Assembly: GCF_051549855.1 (NCBI RefSeq)
Contig: NZ_CP196080.1
Coordinates: 434,001 to 498,000 of the forward strand
DNA length: 64,000 bases
Direction: 5' to 3'
From: Metamycoplasma sp051549855
Lineage (GTDB): Bacteria; Bacillota_I; Bacilli_A; Mycoplasmatales; Metamycoplasmataceae
Positions 20,968 through 30,636 of the stretch are shown one piece after another (the first letter of the stretch is position 1; every line of letters starts with the position of its first letter). Below the pieces are notes generated by a model. That model did no database searches. It saw nothing but the letters and a program-made list of their open reading frames with translations, and had not been told where the DNA came from. A program made the translations under genes and the position numbers.

Positions 20968-22758
20968 TTAACGTGCAGTTTCAAAAGTTTGAATTCTTAG
21001 ATTGTTGAAGCTGATTAATTTTTCTAATTTTTCTTTTAGAACTGGATCAGAAGTTTTAGCAAGTCTTTTTTCGTATTTTTTAGCTCTCTTGTAAACTACT
21101 GCTTTTTCAATAGGAACAAGTCCGAACATAATTAATACAAATGAAGGAAGAAGAATTGCTGTTACGATGTTTCCGATTCATTCATAGTGTAAATTCTCTA
21201 ATAATTTTCATTGAGCTTTAACAAAAGCAGCATCAGTCATGTCTTTTGTTTTTTCTACTGTTGTAATTAGTCCTACTTTAGGGTCAAAGTAGTTTTCGAT
21301 TTGTTTTTCAGTTAAAGCGATTGATACATATGGATTAATTGCATAAGTAACTAATGCTAAAGCAACTAATACAATACCAACTCAACCTGCTCAAACTGTG
21401 TGTTTTCCTTTTTCAACTTTAATAAAGTTCAATTTACGGTTTCTGATTGTTCCAAAAATAGCAACAATAATGAATGCGAATGAGATAACAGCCATTCAGT
21501 TAGCCATTAAGTCAGAGAAGTTCATATTTGAGTTGAAGTTTCTTGAACCATATAAACCGTCATATCCACCTGGGAAGTAAGCAAGTGATCCAACAACATT
21601 AAAGATTAGAGTAACAGGAATTGTTAGAATGATTGCATAGATAGTTCCGACGATTGGAGTTTTTGCTTTTTGCATTTTTGCATGAACTTTAAGTGGAACT
21701 CACAACTCACCTTCGTTTATTAAGTCTTCAATGAAACGAGTACATCACATTGTGAATCCGTTAATGATTCCTAAGATTCCGATTGCAATAGCAAAGTTAA
21801 TTAATCCAAATAATCAACTTGCTTTAATTGATTTTAGTTGATCCGAGAATCCATAGAATCCTCCACTAGCAGCACCAATTGTCATTGTAACAGCAAGAAT
21901 CAAGTAAATAATAGTTACAGTTACTAGTCCAATAACTAGAGCAAGTGGTGTTTTCTTAGGTTCAGCCATTTCTGATTGAACTCCGGCTGTTACATAAAAT
22001 CCATCATATGCAAAGAAGATAGCAGCCATACTTGTGAAGATACCAAAGATTGGTGATAGTTTTGCTAGGCTTGTTGATTGTGGATTTCATCATTTAATTT
22101 GTGTCATTTGTTGACCGACAGTGACTGTGCTTCCATCACTGACTTGTTCAGATAGTTTTTGACCAGCAAATACTAATCCGATAATGGTTACTGCGATAAG
22201 TGGGAAGAATTTAATAGCAGTAACAACTAAGTTTTGAATGTTTCCTGCTTTTGAACTTAATCCTGATGTAAATAAGAATCAGAATGAAATTCCTAAAGCA
22301 AAAAGCATCATAATAATTCAGTCATTATTTCCGAATGCTTTATTGATTAGTAAACCACCATCTGTGACAAATCCTCCAGCAGCGTCTTGCATTTGAATAA
22401 TTACATATAGTGGCATAAAGTAGTAAGTGAAAGGTAAGTAAATAAAAGTCATGAAGTTTTTACATGCTTTATAGATGTAAAGACTGTTGAACGCTTTATT
22501 TCACCCAATCATACCAAGGTTATCATTACGACCTGAAGCAACTTCAACAAGTGCTATTGCCATGGCAATAACCGCAAATGCTGCTAGTCCCCAAGCTAAG
22601 ATAGATCAGAAAATGTTTCCAGCAGATTCTGCAAGTACTTTATCTGCCCGTAGGAAAATTCCTGCTCCGACTGATGAACCGATAACAATTAAAATTGCTG
22701 AAAAGAAACTAATTTTCTTTTTCTTGTCAGCAGTCACAACTAATTGTTCGTCAGACAT
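20968..22758 (-). CDS. APC-family amino-acid permease, probably arginine/ornithine exchange
   Basis: The 596-residue protein starts MSDEQLVVTADKKKK and has about twelve to fourteen TM helices. The APC signature GSSVGAGIFLRADKV is at residues about 28-42, and the unwound TM6-like segment FFAYDGFYVTAG is present. It lies just downstream of arcA on the same strand, so uptake of arginine in exchange for ornithine is the likely role. That is inferred from position; the family also includes other amino-acid carriers. The C-terminal tail is long and basic. A perfect inverted repeat lies 23 nt above its ATG. Confidence 0.85.
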
Positions 22759-22780
22759 TGTTTATCCTTTCGTATGTTGT

Positions 22781-22801
22781 GTAATAAGTTTTTCTTATTA
22801 C
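22781..22801. promoter_or_regulatory. Inverted repeat between arcA and the permease
   Basis: Perfect eight-base arms GTAATAAG/CTTATTAC (22781-22788 with 22794-22801) with a five-T loop, just upstream of the permease ribosome site (AAAGGA). It could be an operator, an mRNA processing or stability hairpin, or a weak attenuator. Confidence 0.45.
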
Positions 22802-22918
22802 TGTTTTGTTGTTTGTTTATAAAAATTAAGAAAAAGAATGAATTTAAATGGGTTTAAGTTGTTTTTTTATAAACGCTAATAATTTTATGAATGTTCACAA
22901 ATATAAATTTATTAATTA

Positions 22919-24139
22919 TTATTTAAGGTCTTTTCTTGATAAAGGCATTGACATGCAACGAGCATTTCCCATTCCAAGTGATAATTGATTTCCGTGGAAT
23001 GGAATAACTTTAATTCCAGCAGCTTCTAAAGCTTTGTTTGTTTTTTCGTTACGTGAGTAACCAATTACAACTCCTGGAGCTAAAGCTAAGTAGTTTGTTC
23101 CGTCGAAGTGTGTTTCTCTTTCAATTTCCATTAAAGTTGCACCTTTTCCTGCAATAGGAATTAGAACTGGTTTTTCACCGATAATTGATTCTAATAAGTC
23201 TGATAGAGATGCTCCGCTTTCTTTACGTTTTGGTTCATCTTCTGTTAAATCAAATTCTCAGAATTTTAGAACATCTAACATGATTGGTGAGTATAAGAAT
23301 TTGTTTCTATCTAACATTGTCAATCATGTGTCTAGGTGCATTAAGTTTGTTCATTTAGGAACATTAACCCCAACAATACGTGTGAATTTTGCTTCTGGGT
23401 TAGCTTTAATATTTTTAGCTAATAATTCAATTGTATCTAGGTCTGTTCTTTCTGAAACTCCAATAACTAGTGTTTTTTCGTTGTATACGAATACATCTCC
23501 ACCTTCGATTGAAAGTTTTAGACTTGGTTCGTAATAAATAGGAGTATTAACTAGTTTTGGGTGGTTTTTGAAAACGAATAATGAGAACAGTGTTTCTCTT
23601 TGACGCACTTTGTAACGCATGAAGTGAATTGTAACTCCATTACCTACTGATGCAAATGGGTCACGTGTGAAATATAAGTTTGGCATTGGATCTACAACTA
23701 ATTCGTGTTTTGATTCAATGTTTAAATCATATTTTGTGATTCCTGACATCATGTATTCAACCATTTTTCTTGGTGAAAGTTTGCTGAAGAATTCTCTAAT
23801 AAGAGCTTTCTTTTCTTCACTTAGAATTGGGTTTGAATCTTCTAAGAAGTCTTCGATAAATTGTTTACGAGCTTCCGGACTAGCTAGTTCGTAGGTTTCT
23901 GTTACTAAATCTAGTAGTTCAACTACATTGATTCCATGTCCTTTTAGTGATTCAACGAATGATCTATGTTCTTTTCTTGCTTCATGGCTTTCCAAGATAG
24001 CAGAGAACAATAGTTCATCTAGTCGAGCAGGGGTAATGTAATCAATTTCTCGCCCTGGTTCATGTACTAATACAGATTCAAGTTCACCAACTTCACTGTA
24101 GACGTTGATTCCCTTGAATTTTTCATTAAAAACTGACAT
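22919..24139 (-). CDS. arcA: Arginine deiminase
   Basis: Hydrolyses arginine to citrulline and ammonia, first step of the arginine dihydrolase pathway that gives ATP and raises pH. The 406-residue protein starts MSVFNEKFKGINVYSEVGEL and has the family motifs LVHEPGREI, MPNLYFTRDPFA with the substrate Asp, SIEGGDVF, and the catalytic Cys at residue 395 in GMGNARCMSMPLSR near the C-terminus. Intact, with several TGA Trp codons. RBS AAGGAAGG lies upstream. The pathway partners arcB and arcC are not in the window. Confidence 0.96.
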
Positions 24140-24216
24140 TTATTGCCTTCCTTAAATAGTTTTTTAATAGATCTTTAAATTAATAAATTTTGTTGTTTGC
24201 ATAAATAAATTTTTTT

Positions 24217-24351
24217 GTGTAATTCGAAATTTTATGGTAAAATTACACTGTTTTTATTTGCAAATTTATTTTTGTGATAAAAACCACTAACTCAATTTGG
24301 TGGTATAAACAACAGCTACACGCAAAAAAATATTTATACAATAATATTATA
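24217..24351 (-). promoter_or_regulatory. arcA upstream region: promoter, terminator-like hairpin and inverted repeats
   Basis: Part of a 402-nt gene-free gap (24140-24541). On the minus strand: TATAAT (24346-24351), then arms GTATAAA/TTTATAC (24303-24309 with 24333-24339), then a terminator-like hairpin ACCAC/GTGGT (24300-24304 with 24083-offset arm at 24283-24287) followed by TTTTATC. Below that, inverted repeat GTGTAATT/AATTACAC (24217-24224 with 24241-24248). The two hairpins share bases at 24303-24304. It looks like an attenuator or a small terminated RNA plus an operator for arcA, but this is interpretation. Confidence 0.4.
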
Positions 24352-24541
24352 GTTTATTAACATAAATATTCAAGACCCCACACTGTGTTTTGTATACCTT
24401 CTTGTGTATTTTAATATTCAACATTTTGTTTTTTTCTTTCTTTAAATAAACTTTTCTCATTCTTTCTTAATTAATTTTTATAATTCTTATTAATGTTTAA
24501 ATTTAGAAACACAAGTGCTTTGGGGATTAAGGAGTATAACA

Positions 24542-24820
24542 ATGCAAAATGAAACAATGCTTTCAACTGCTCTAGAAGCTTTTAAAACAATGAATAAAGA
24601 AAATCTTACTTTTGAGCAAATTTATCAATACGTTCGTGAAAAATTTATTCAATTTTGAATCGAACAATTCTCACAAAACGATAATAATTTTAGTGAAGAT
24701 GAAATTGATGAATTAAAAAGAGGGCAATTGTATAAATTGTTGACTATTGATGGTAAATTTTTCCGCTTAGCAGATGGAAGATGAACCATTAACCGACCAA
24801 TTGAGAATACAAATCGTTAA
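24542..24820 (+). CDS. RpoE-like (HARE-HTH domain) small protein, RNA polymerase delta-like
   Basis: The 92-residue protein starts MQNETMLSTALEAF and consists of one winged-helix HARE-HTH-type domain: ENLTFEQIYQYVREKF, then LYKLLTIDGKFFRLADGRW. The long acidic tail of Bacillus delta (RpoE) is absent, as in other mollicutes. It probably modulates RNA polymerase; not proven. A TATAAT at 24480-24485 and AAGGAG at 24529-24534 precede it, and it ends at a terminator. Confidence 0.75.
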
Positions 24821-24821
24821 T

Positions 24822-24852
24822 AATCAGGGGCTTCATTCCCTGATTTTTTTCA
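24822..24852 (+). terminator. Terminator of the rpoE-like gene
   Basis: Stem AATCAGGG/CCCTGATT (24822-24829 with 24838-24845), loop GCTTCATT, then a run of six to seven T. Confidence 0.85.
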
Positions 24853-24892
24853 TTTTTATATTAATGGAAGAGAAAGTGAAATAATTTTGTAT

Positions 24893-25531
24893 ATGGCGAC
24901 AAAAATTAAAAAATGACTTTTACCTTTAATGCTAACTAGTTTGATGATTCCAACTGTTTTACTTTCAGCCCAAAAATGTAATAATGTTGAAACAAAACAC
25001 CCACAAGAAGAAACAAAATTTAGTCAACAATTTTTAAGTGAGTATTACAAAGCAAAAGTGACGGAAGTTATCGATGGTGATACTATCGTGACTGAGAATA
25101 ACAATGATTTTACTAAGTGAAGATTCAGTGGAATTGACACTCCAGAAACAAGAAAACATGCACCTGACGGAAGTTGAGAACCGACTACTGGAGACCAACA
25201 TTTATGGGGAACAAAAGCTAAAGAAGAATTAAAAAGACTAATAACTGAAAATAAAGACTTTGTGTGAGTGCCAAAAAATCCTAAAAAGGATAAATACTCT
25301 CGATCTTTGGGAAAAATTTATCTTAGCGAGCAACATATGCTGAACATAGACTTAGTAACAAAGGGTTTAGCAATTAAGCGTTATATTAGTTTGGAAAGAA
25401 AAAATAAATATTACACAAGTGACACAACATTTTACATGGAGCTAGAAAAAGCTGAAAACCAAGCAATCTTAAATAAAATCGGTATGTGGTCGCTTGGAAC
25501 TAAAGCATACGTTATCGGCCTTCTATATTAA
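24893..25531 (+). CDS. Thermonuclease-like secreted nuclease, probable lipoprotein
   Basis: The 212-residue protein starts MATKIKKWLLPLMLTSLM, with a basic then hydrophobic signal segment and a possible lipobox ending SAQKC (Cys about residue 28). The SNase fold follows: KVTEVIDGDTIV, RFSGIDTPET, KYSRSLGKIY with the catalytic Arg, and KAENQAILNKIGMW. It should cleave host nucleic acids to supply nucleotides. Surface nucleases of this type are common in mycoplasmas. Both TGG and TGA encode Trp here. Confidence 0.88.
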
Positions 25532-25599
25532 TAAAGCAAAAAAAGTTAATTTTTTGGTAGAATTATAAAGCAATACAACATTAAAAGGAGCAACATATT

Positions 25600-25809
25600 A
25601 TGAAAAAAGATATTCACCCACAATATCAACAAATTAAAATAACTTGCTCATCATGTGGTGCAGAACACGAATTCGGAACAACTGCAAGTAAAATCTCTTT
25701 AGATGTTTGCTCAAGTTGTCACGCCTTTTATACAGGTAACCGTACAAGTGCTAAAGCTACTGGTCAAGTTGAAAAATTCAACCGTAGATTCGGTAAAAAT
25801 TCAAAATAA
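25600..25809 (+). CDS. rpmE: 50S ribosomal protein L31
   Basis: The 69-residue protein starts MKKDIHPQYQQIKITCSSCG and keeps both zinc-binding pairs, CSSC and CSSC, so it is the C+ (zinc) type. The usual HPF/YTG region reads SSCHAFYTGNRT. AAAGGAG lies upstream, and a bidirectional terminator follows. Confidence 0.95.
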   Translation: MKKDIHPQYQQIKITCSSCGAEHEFGTTASKISLDVCSSCHAFYTGNRTSAKATGQVEKFNRRFGKNSK

Positions 25810-25850
25810 TAATAAAAAACTCTCGTGTTGAGAGTTTTTTATTATGCCTT
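25810..25850 (+). terminator. Bidirectional terminator of rpmE and the TM2-domain gene
   Basis: Stem ACTCTC/GAGAGT (25819-25824 with 25830-25835) with GTGTT loop. T-run on the plus side and A-run on the other, so it can also stop minus-strand transcription from the TM2 gene. Confidence 0.8.
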
Positions 25851-25852
25851 TT

Positions 25853-26071
25853 TTATCAATTAGCGATTAGTTTTCCATTTGAATCTTTTTGTGATCCTAA
25901 TAAAGCTAGAACAAAATCAATAAATCATCAAATTCCGCAAAGTCCTAAAGTTAATAATTTAAAAATGCCCAACATTGTTCTTCCGGCGTAAAAACGGTCA
26001 ATTCCTAGTCCACCTAAAAATCAAGATAATAAAACTAATACTAATCTACTTTTATCTGAAACTGCGTTCAT
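25853..26071 (-). CDS. TM2 domain-containing small membrane protein
   Basis: The 72-residue protein starts MNAVSDKSRLVLVLLSWFLGG. TM2 pattern: first helix, GGLGIDRFYAGRTMLGIFKLL, then second helix with GIWWFIDFVLALLG. Function unknown; common in mycoplasmas. The frame ends Asn-Trp(TGA)-stop(TAA) at 25853. Its ATG lies 1 nt past the stop of the MORN-type gene, so the two are translationally coupled. Confidence 0.85.
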
Positions 26072-26072
26072 T

Positions 26073-26543
26073 TTATTCCTCGTATTTCTTTCCTCAAAAG
26101 TATTTATAGTGGCTTTCTTTACCATCCTTAGTGATGTAGACAGCGTCCCCCTGTCTTTTACCTGTTGAGTATTTGTAACGTTCAACATCACCATTTGCAT
26201 AGTATGTTGTTGCATCCCCATTTAGCATGTCGTTTTTGTAATTGCATTCTTCACGATCACCGTTAGCTTTATAAAATGTTGCTTTCCCGTGTTTTAGATT
26301 GTCAACATAAATAAATTCTTCACGATCACCATTAGCATATTGTAAATAACCAGGACCTTGTGCTAAACCATCAACATATGTGTATTCAGCAATATCACCA
26401 TTTGGAACTACCATTTTGGCAGGACCATTTTTTTGTCCATTAACATATGAGTAAGTTTCGGTTGAACCACAACGAAAGTAATAAATTGCTTTCCCTGTTT
26501 TCACTCCATCCACTATTTCTACTTCTTCGCGTTGTTCGTACAT
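26073..26543 (-). CDS. MORN/YwqK-type repeat protein
   Basis: The 156-residue protein starts MYEQREEVEI and is built of about six repeats of roughly 22-23 residues with the pattern G-x-A-x-x-Y-x-A-N-G-D-x-E-x-Y-x-Y-x-x-G, for example ANGDREEFIYVDNLKHG and ANGDVERYKYSTGKRQG. This is the MORN-like beta-hairpin repeat found in scaffold proteins and YwqK antitoxins. The end reads HYKYFWGKKYEE via a TGA Trp at 26094. Promoter TATAAT at 26574-26579. Coupled to the TM2 gene. Role unknown. Confidence 0.75.
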
Positions 26544-26678
26544 AAATTTCCTTATTTAAAATATATATTTCAAATTATAACAATTTTTTAAAAATTGCAT
26601 AATTTGCTTATTTTTTGGCTGTCTTTTTGATTTTTTTAAACTATTCTACTAGTGATTGTATCTTTACTTTGTGTAACA

Positions 26679-27536
26679 TTAATTGTTTAAGTCATAATTC
26701 CAAATTAAAACTTCATTTACTTTGCCTCGCTTGGTTGCAACACTATTTATTAGTCTTTTAGCTTGGATTGCTTTAATTTTGTATTCTTTGAAAAGTTCTC
26801 TTATAAGCTCATGATCAGAATTTGACAGCAAAAATTTCACACCACGTGAGTGTAATTTATCACATTCTTCTTTTAGTTCAATTTGTTGTTGTTTAGTAAA
26901 ACCTTCTTTTGTGTAATTTGTAAATGATGAAGATTTAGATATTGGCATATATGGAGGATCTAAGTACACAAAATCGCCGTTTCTTGCCACTTTAAGAACT
27001 TCTTTATAATCTCTGCAAAATATTTCAATGTGATTTTCATTCAGATAGCTAGATAATTCCAATATGGATTCTTTGTTTGCTATATTTGGATTTTTATAAT
27101 ATCCATACGGACTATTAAAATGACCTTGTTTATTGACTCGATACAAGCCATTAAAGCAAGTTTTGTTTAAATAAATTAGCCTTGAAGCCTTAAAGAGAAA
27201 GTCTTTTTGCCTAAAATCTGAATCTCTGTCTTGATTTCGCAAGTAATAAAAATATTCTTTTGAGTTATTTGATTGGTGTTTTTTAAGTAATTCTAGTAGC
27301 TCATAAGATTGTGTTTTTACAGTTATACAAATATTTAATAAATCTTTGTTAAGATCGTTAATTATTGCTTTATTAGGTAAAATTGCCAACAAAACTGCTG
27401 CACCACCTACAAAAGGCTCTAAATATCAATTAAATTTTGGTGGTATCAACCTGGAGATTTCATCTAATAATTGTCGCTTACCCCCAACTCATTTTAAGAT
27501 TGGTCTAATTGCTTTTTTGCTATTTTCTACTTTCAA
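26679..27536 (-). CDS. Adenine-specific DNA methyltransferase, DpnM/Dam family
   Basis: The 285-residue protein begins at a TTG codon (27534-27536), 5 nt after a perfect AGGAGG; no better ATG exists upstream. Motifs: KWVGGKRQLL, EPFVGGAAVL (AdoMet site, residues 40-49) and the catalytic DPPY at 193-196 followed by SSSFTNYTKEGFT. The order and flanking sequence closely match the D12-class N6-adenine enzymes such as M.DpnIIA that methylate GATC. No restriction endonuclease gene is adjacent; neighbours are a MORN-type gene and tRNAs, so it appears solitary here. Confidence 0.9.
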
Positions 27537-27585
27537 ATTTGCCTCCTAGGGATCTAGTATCCTAACATAAACAAAGACAAATTTG

Positions 27586-27611
27586 AAACAAAAAAAGCCC
27601 CTTTGGGCTTT
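27586..27611 (-). terminator. Terminator of tRNA-Thr/tRNA-Leu
   Basis: Stem AAAGCCC/GGGCTTT (27594-27600 with 27605-27611), loop CTTT, then seven T on the minus strand. Confidence 0.85.
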
Positions 27612-27629
27612 CTGGTCAATTTCTTGATA

Positions 27630-27714
27630 TGGTGCGCGAGGAGGGACTTGAACCCTCACGCCGTGAAGCACTAGTGCCTAAAACTAGCGTGTCTGCCAAT
27701 TTCACCACTCGCGC
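27630..27714 (-). tRNA. tRNA-Leu (anticodon TAG)
   Basis: Minus-strand cloverleaf with long variable arm: acceptor GCGCGAG/CTCGCGC, anticodon stem CTAGT/ACTAG with loop TTTAGGC, T loop TTCAAGT, discriminator A, encoded CCA. Co-transcribed with tRNA-Thr 3 nt upstream. Confidence 0.93.
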
Positions 27715-27717
27715 AAA

Positions 27718-27793
<76 letters not shown>

Positions 27794-27846
27794 TTTTAAT
27801 TTGCTTTAATATTATAACAATTTAAAGAACAAATTTTTAAAATTTT

Positions 27847-28290
27847 TTATTTTTCAGCAAGACACATATCGATGTGGGGAATATCATCTTCTAAATACTC
27901 AAAACCTACTGTTACAAAGCCACATTTTTCATATAGACCTAATGCATAAACTTGCGCCGATAGTCATATTTGTAACCCTTTTTGTTGTGCTACATTCTTT
28001 ACAATTTGCAACACTTCAGACAGAAACTTTCGCATCAATCCCTGGCGTCTATAACGTGGGTTAGTTATAACTCTACCTATTTTGTATTTTCCATCACTTT
28101 CAAAATATCTCAAATAACAAGCAATTTCATTTCCAATATAGTAAAAGGTATGGCTGGCAGTAGCATCAATTTCATCGATATCATGATATAAACACTGCTG
28201 TTCTATCATAAAAACATTTTGACGCAAAGCAAAGATATGCATTGCTTCCAAACCTGTCATTTCACTAAGTTTTTTAATTTTGATATCCAT
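27847..28290 (-). CDS. GNAT acetyltransferase, ElaA-like
   Basis: The 147-residue protein starts MDIKIKKLSEM. ElaA-type features: ALRQNVFMIEQQCLYHDIDEID, CYLRYF, then acetyl-CoA-binding GRVITNPRYRRQGLMRKFL and the C-terminal ALGLYEKCGFVTVG and DDIPHIDM. Substrate unknown. The start chosen (28288-28290) avoids overlap with the upstream tRNA terminator; a longer start would run into it. A TGA Trp lies at 27964. Confidence 0.85.
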
Positions 28291-28318
28291 AATACACAAA
28301 TATAATAACAAAAAAGCA

Positions 28319-28342
28319 AATAAAAAAAGCACTTGTGTGCTT
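28319..28342 (-). terminator. Terminator of the tRNA-Asn/Glu/Val cluster
   Basis: Stem AAGCAC/GTGCTT (28327-28332 with 28337-28342), then seven T on the minus strand. Confidence 0.8.
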
Positions 28343-28356
28343 GGTGATTTAACATA

Positions 28357-28432
28357 TGGTGGACGATGAGGGGCTCGAACCCACGACCCTCGCCTTGTAA
28401 GGGCGATGCTCTCCCAACTGAGCTAATCGTCC
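28357..28432 (-). tRNA. tRNA-Val (anticodon TAC)
   Basis: Minus-strand cloverleaf: acceptor GGACGAT/ATCGTCC, anticodon loop CTTACAA, T loop TTCGAGC, discriminator A, encoded CCA. Last gene of an Asn-Glu-Val transcript. Confidence 0.95.
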
Positions 28433-28441
28433 GATAAAAAA

Positions 28442-28517
28442 TGGTGACCCTAGCGGGGCTCGAACCCGCGAATGCATGGATGAAAACCATGTGTGTTAAC
28501 CGCTTCACCATAGGGCC
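28442..28517 (-). tRNA. tRNA-Glu (anticodon TTC)
   Basis: Minus-strand cloverleaf: acceptor GGCCCTA/TAGGGTC with one G-U pair, anticodon loop TTTTCAT, T loop TTCGAGC, discriminator A, encoded CCA. Confidence 0.95.
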
Positions 28518-28520
28518 AAC

Positions 28521-28595
28521 TGGCGCCGACAACAGGGATTGAACCTGTGACCAATTGGTTAACAGCCAACTGCTCTACCGCTGAGCTATGTCGGC
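28521..28595 (-). tRNA. tRNA-Asn (anticodon GTT)
   Basis: Minus-strand cloverleaf: acceptor GCCGACA/TGTCGGC, anticodon loop CTGTTAA, T loop TTCAATC, discriminator G, encoded CCA. First gene of the cluster; TATAAT at 28616-28621. Confidence 0.95.
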
Positions 28596-28787
28596 AACTT
28601 TTAAATTGCTTAATAATTATACATAAAAATAAATTTCTTTTCAAAAAATATTTTTATTGTTTGTTTGGCTGTTTCGCTTGAATATTATAACAAATTTTTT
28701 AAGTTTACTCAACAATTGGATTAGTTGGTCAGCAACTAAAGACAAAACAAAATACATAAAACATGTTATAATAGATATACAAAATTT

Positions 28788-28878
28788 GGGTTGGTACTCA
28801 AGAGGCCGAAGAGGCGGTCCTGCTAAGACTGTAGGGGAAGCAATTCCCGCGGAGGTTCGAATCCTCTCCAGCCCGCCA
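28788..28878 (+). tRNA. tRNA-Ser (anticodon GCT)
   Basis: Plus-strand cloverleaf with long variable arm: acceptor GGGTTGG, anticodon stem CGGTC/GACTG with loop CTGCTAA, T loop TTCGAAT, discriminator G, encoded CCA. Upstream an extended -10, TGTTATAAT, at 28764-28772. Confidence 0.95.
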
Positions 28879-28943
28879 TTTTTTTTATAACTTTTTTGAC
28901 CTAAAAGTAGACAAAAATGGCACAAAATTGTAAAATTTTACTT

Positions 28944-30452
28944 ATGGATAAGCGTAAATTAAAGTTGGTTTGCTATTATATTTTGTTATTAATATTAATT
29001 CTAGGACTCTTTGGAGTCATATATTTAATAATTCAAAACAGCAACAATATTGCCTTAATTTCAACTCTTGCTGCTATCTATTTTCTAAATTTAATTTTTA
29101 ATATCATTGTTTTTACTCAAGATCGGCCAAACGAAACAAGGCAAAGTTGAATTATTGTTTTTATTTCATTGCCTTTAATTGGACATATTCTTTATATTAT
29201 CTTTGGACAAAAATATTCAAAAGTTTTGTCCTTTGAAGATTATGTAAAAGAAAGAAATTCATTTTTACAAAACAATAAAACATATGAATTGAATGAGTCA
29301 ATCAACTGCGAAAAGTTACAAAAAATTGCCAAAATGAATGCTAAAAACATATATCCAGCTAAAATAATAACTTTTGATAATGGACATTTCTTTTTTCAAG
29401 AACTTTTTAACCAATTAAAAAAGGCTAAAAAATTCATCTTTTTAGAAACTTACATTATTAAGCCAGGAGAAATCTTTGAAGAACTGAAGCAAATTCTAAT
29501 TTCAAAAGTTTCTGAAGGTTTAGAAGTCAAAATTATTGTTGACGATTTTGGTTCTTGAGACTTACCGCGTAGCACATTTAAAGAACTTGAAAATCTTGGA
29601 ATAAAAATTGTTCAGTTTGAAAAAATCCCTTTTCCTTTTATTACTGGAAATGCCAACTATCGCAGTCACCGTAAATTTGTTATTATTGATGGCAATTACG
29701 TTTTTACAGGTGGATGTAATATTAGTGATGAATATGCTAACTTTTCAAAAAAATATGGAATTTGAAAAGACGCAAATATCAGCTTACAAGGACCAATAGT
29801 TGAGTATTACACAAGACTTTTTGGCTATGATTGATACAAACAATCGGGTAAAAAAATAGGTAATATTGAAAGCTATTTTTTGGCATCAAATAACGAACAT
29901 AATGAATATGAAAATGCTATCACAACCATTGAAGACGGGCCAGCATGTGATTTTCCATTTATAGAGTCAACAATGGTTAAAATGCTAAGCGAAGCGGACA
30001 AATCAATAAAATTATCGACACCGTACTTCATACCAAGTAAAAGACTTTCGATGGCATTAAGTGATGCTTTAGCACAAGGAATTGATATTACTCTTTACAT
30101 TCCTGGTCTGTGAGATAAGGCATATGTATATTTTGCAACTATTTCTTGTTTAAAACCTCTGATTAAACTAGGACTAAAAGTTAAATTAGTAAAAAATTGC
30201 TTTTTACACTCAAAAATTGCTTTAGTTGATGATGAATTAGCATATTTGGGAACTTTAAATCTTGACCATCGCAGTTTCTATACTCAATTTGAAGTAACCA
30301 ATTTTTACAGTGGTGAAGCAACAAAAGATATAAAATATATTTTTGAAACTTACGACCGTTTACATGATGAAAAGCAACTTAAAAAGTTGTTGAACAAGAA
30401 AAACGGTTTGATAGCTAAGTACTTATTGAGAATTTTTAAACCGGTTTTATAG
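28944..30452 (+). CDS. cls: Cardiolipin synthase
   Basis: Phospholipase-D-type membrane enzyme joining two phosphatidylglycerols. The 502-residue protein from MDKRKLKLVCYY has two N-terminal TM helices plus a third (SLPLIGHILYIIF), then two HKD motifs: HRKFVIIDG near residue 241 with TGGCNISDEY, and HSKIALVDD near residue 422 with GTLNLDHRS. An ATG 27 nt upstream (28917) in frame is an alternative start; neither has a good ribosome site. TGA Trp codons at 29148, 29556 and others split the frame. Ends in a terminator before tRNA-Lys. Confidence 0.93.
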
Positions 30453-30474
30453 AGCACTTTTGGTGCTTTTTTGT
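30453..30474 (+). terminator. Terminator of cls
   Basis: Stem AGCAC/GTGCT (30453-30457 with 30463-30467), loop TTTTG, then six T. Confidence 0.75.
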
Positions 30475-30501
30475 TTAAAAGTGCTATCATTTTAAGTATA
30501 T

Positions 30502-30577
30502 GCATCGTTAGCTCAGCTGGTAGAGCAGGAGACTCTTAATCTTCGGGTCACAGGTTCGAACCCTGTACGGTGTACCA
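30502..30577 (+). tRNA. tRNA-Lys (anticodon CTT)
   Basis: Plus-strand cloverleaf: acceptor GCATCGT/ACGGTGT with terminal and internal G-U pairs, anticodon loop CTCTTAA, T loop TTCGAAC, discriminator A, encoded CCA. Reads AAG. Confidence 0.93.
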
Positions 30578-30596
30578 TATCATCATTTTGACCACA

Positions 30597-30636
30597 AAAA
30601 AAATCAGACTTTTTTAGCAAGGTCTGATTTTTTATT
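30597..30636. terminator. Bidirectional terminator between tRNA-Lys and the DUF2779 gene
   Basis: Nine-pair stem AAATCAGAC/GTCTGATTT (30601-30609 with 30622-30630), loop of 12 nt. T-runs on both strands. The minus-strand DUF2779 stop codon abuts it. Confidence 0.85.

Noticed and set aside
23132..23350. Apparent break splitting arcA into two pieces
   Set aside because: Both parts are in the same frame and the gap contains only TGA codons, which are Trp here. The gene is intact, including the catalytic Cys.
26021..26221. Small minus-strand frame inside the MORN/TM2 genes
   Set aside because: It lies in another frame of two genes with clear family signatures; no ribosome site or similarity.
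28257..28644. Proteins encoded across the tRNA cluster
   Set aside because: The frames read the antisense or sense of four tRNA genes and carry no protein signature.
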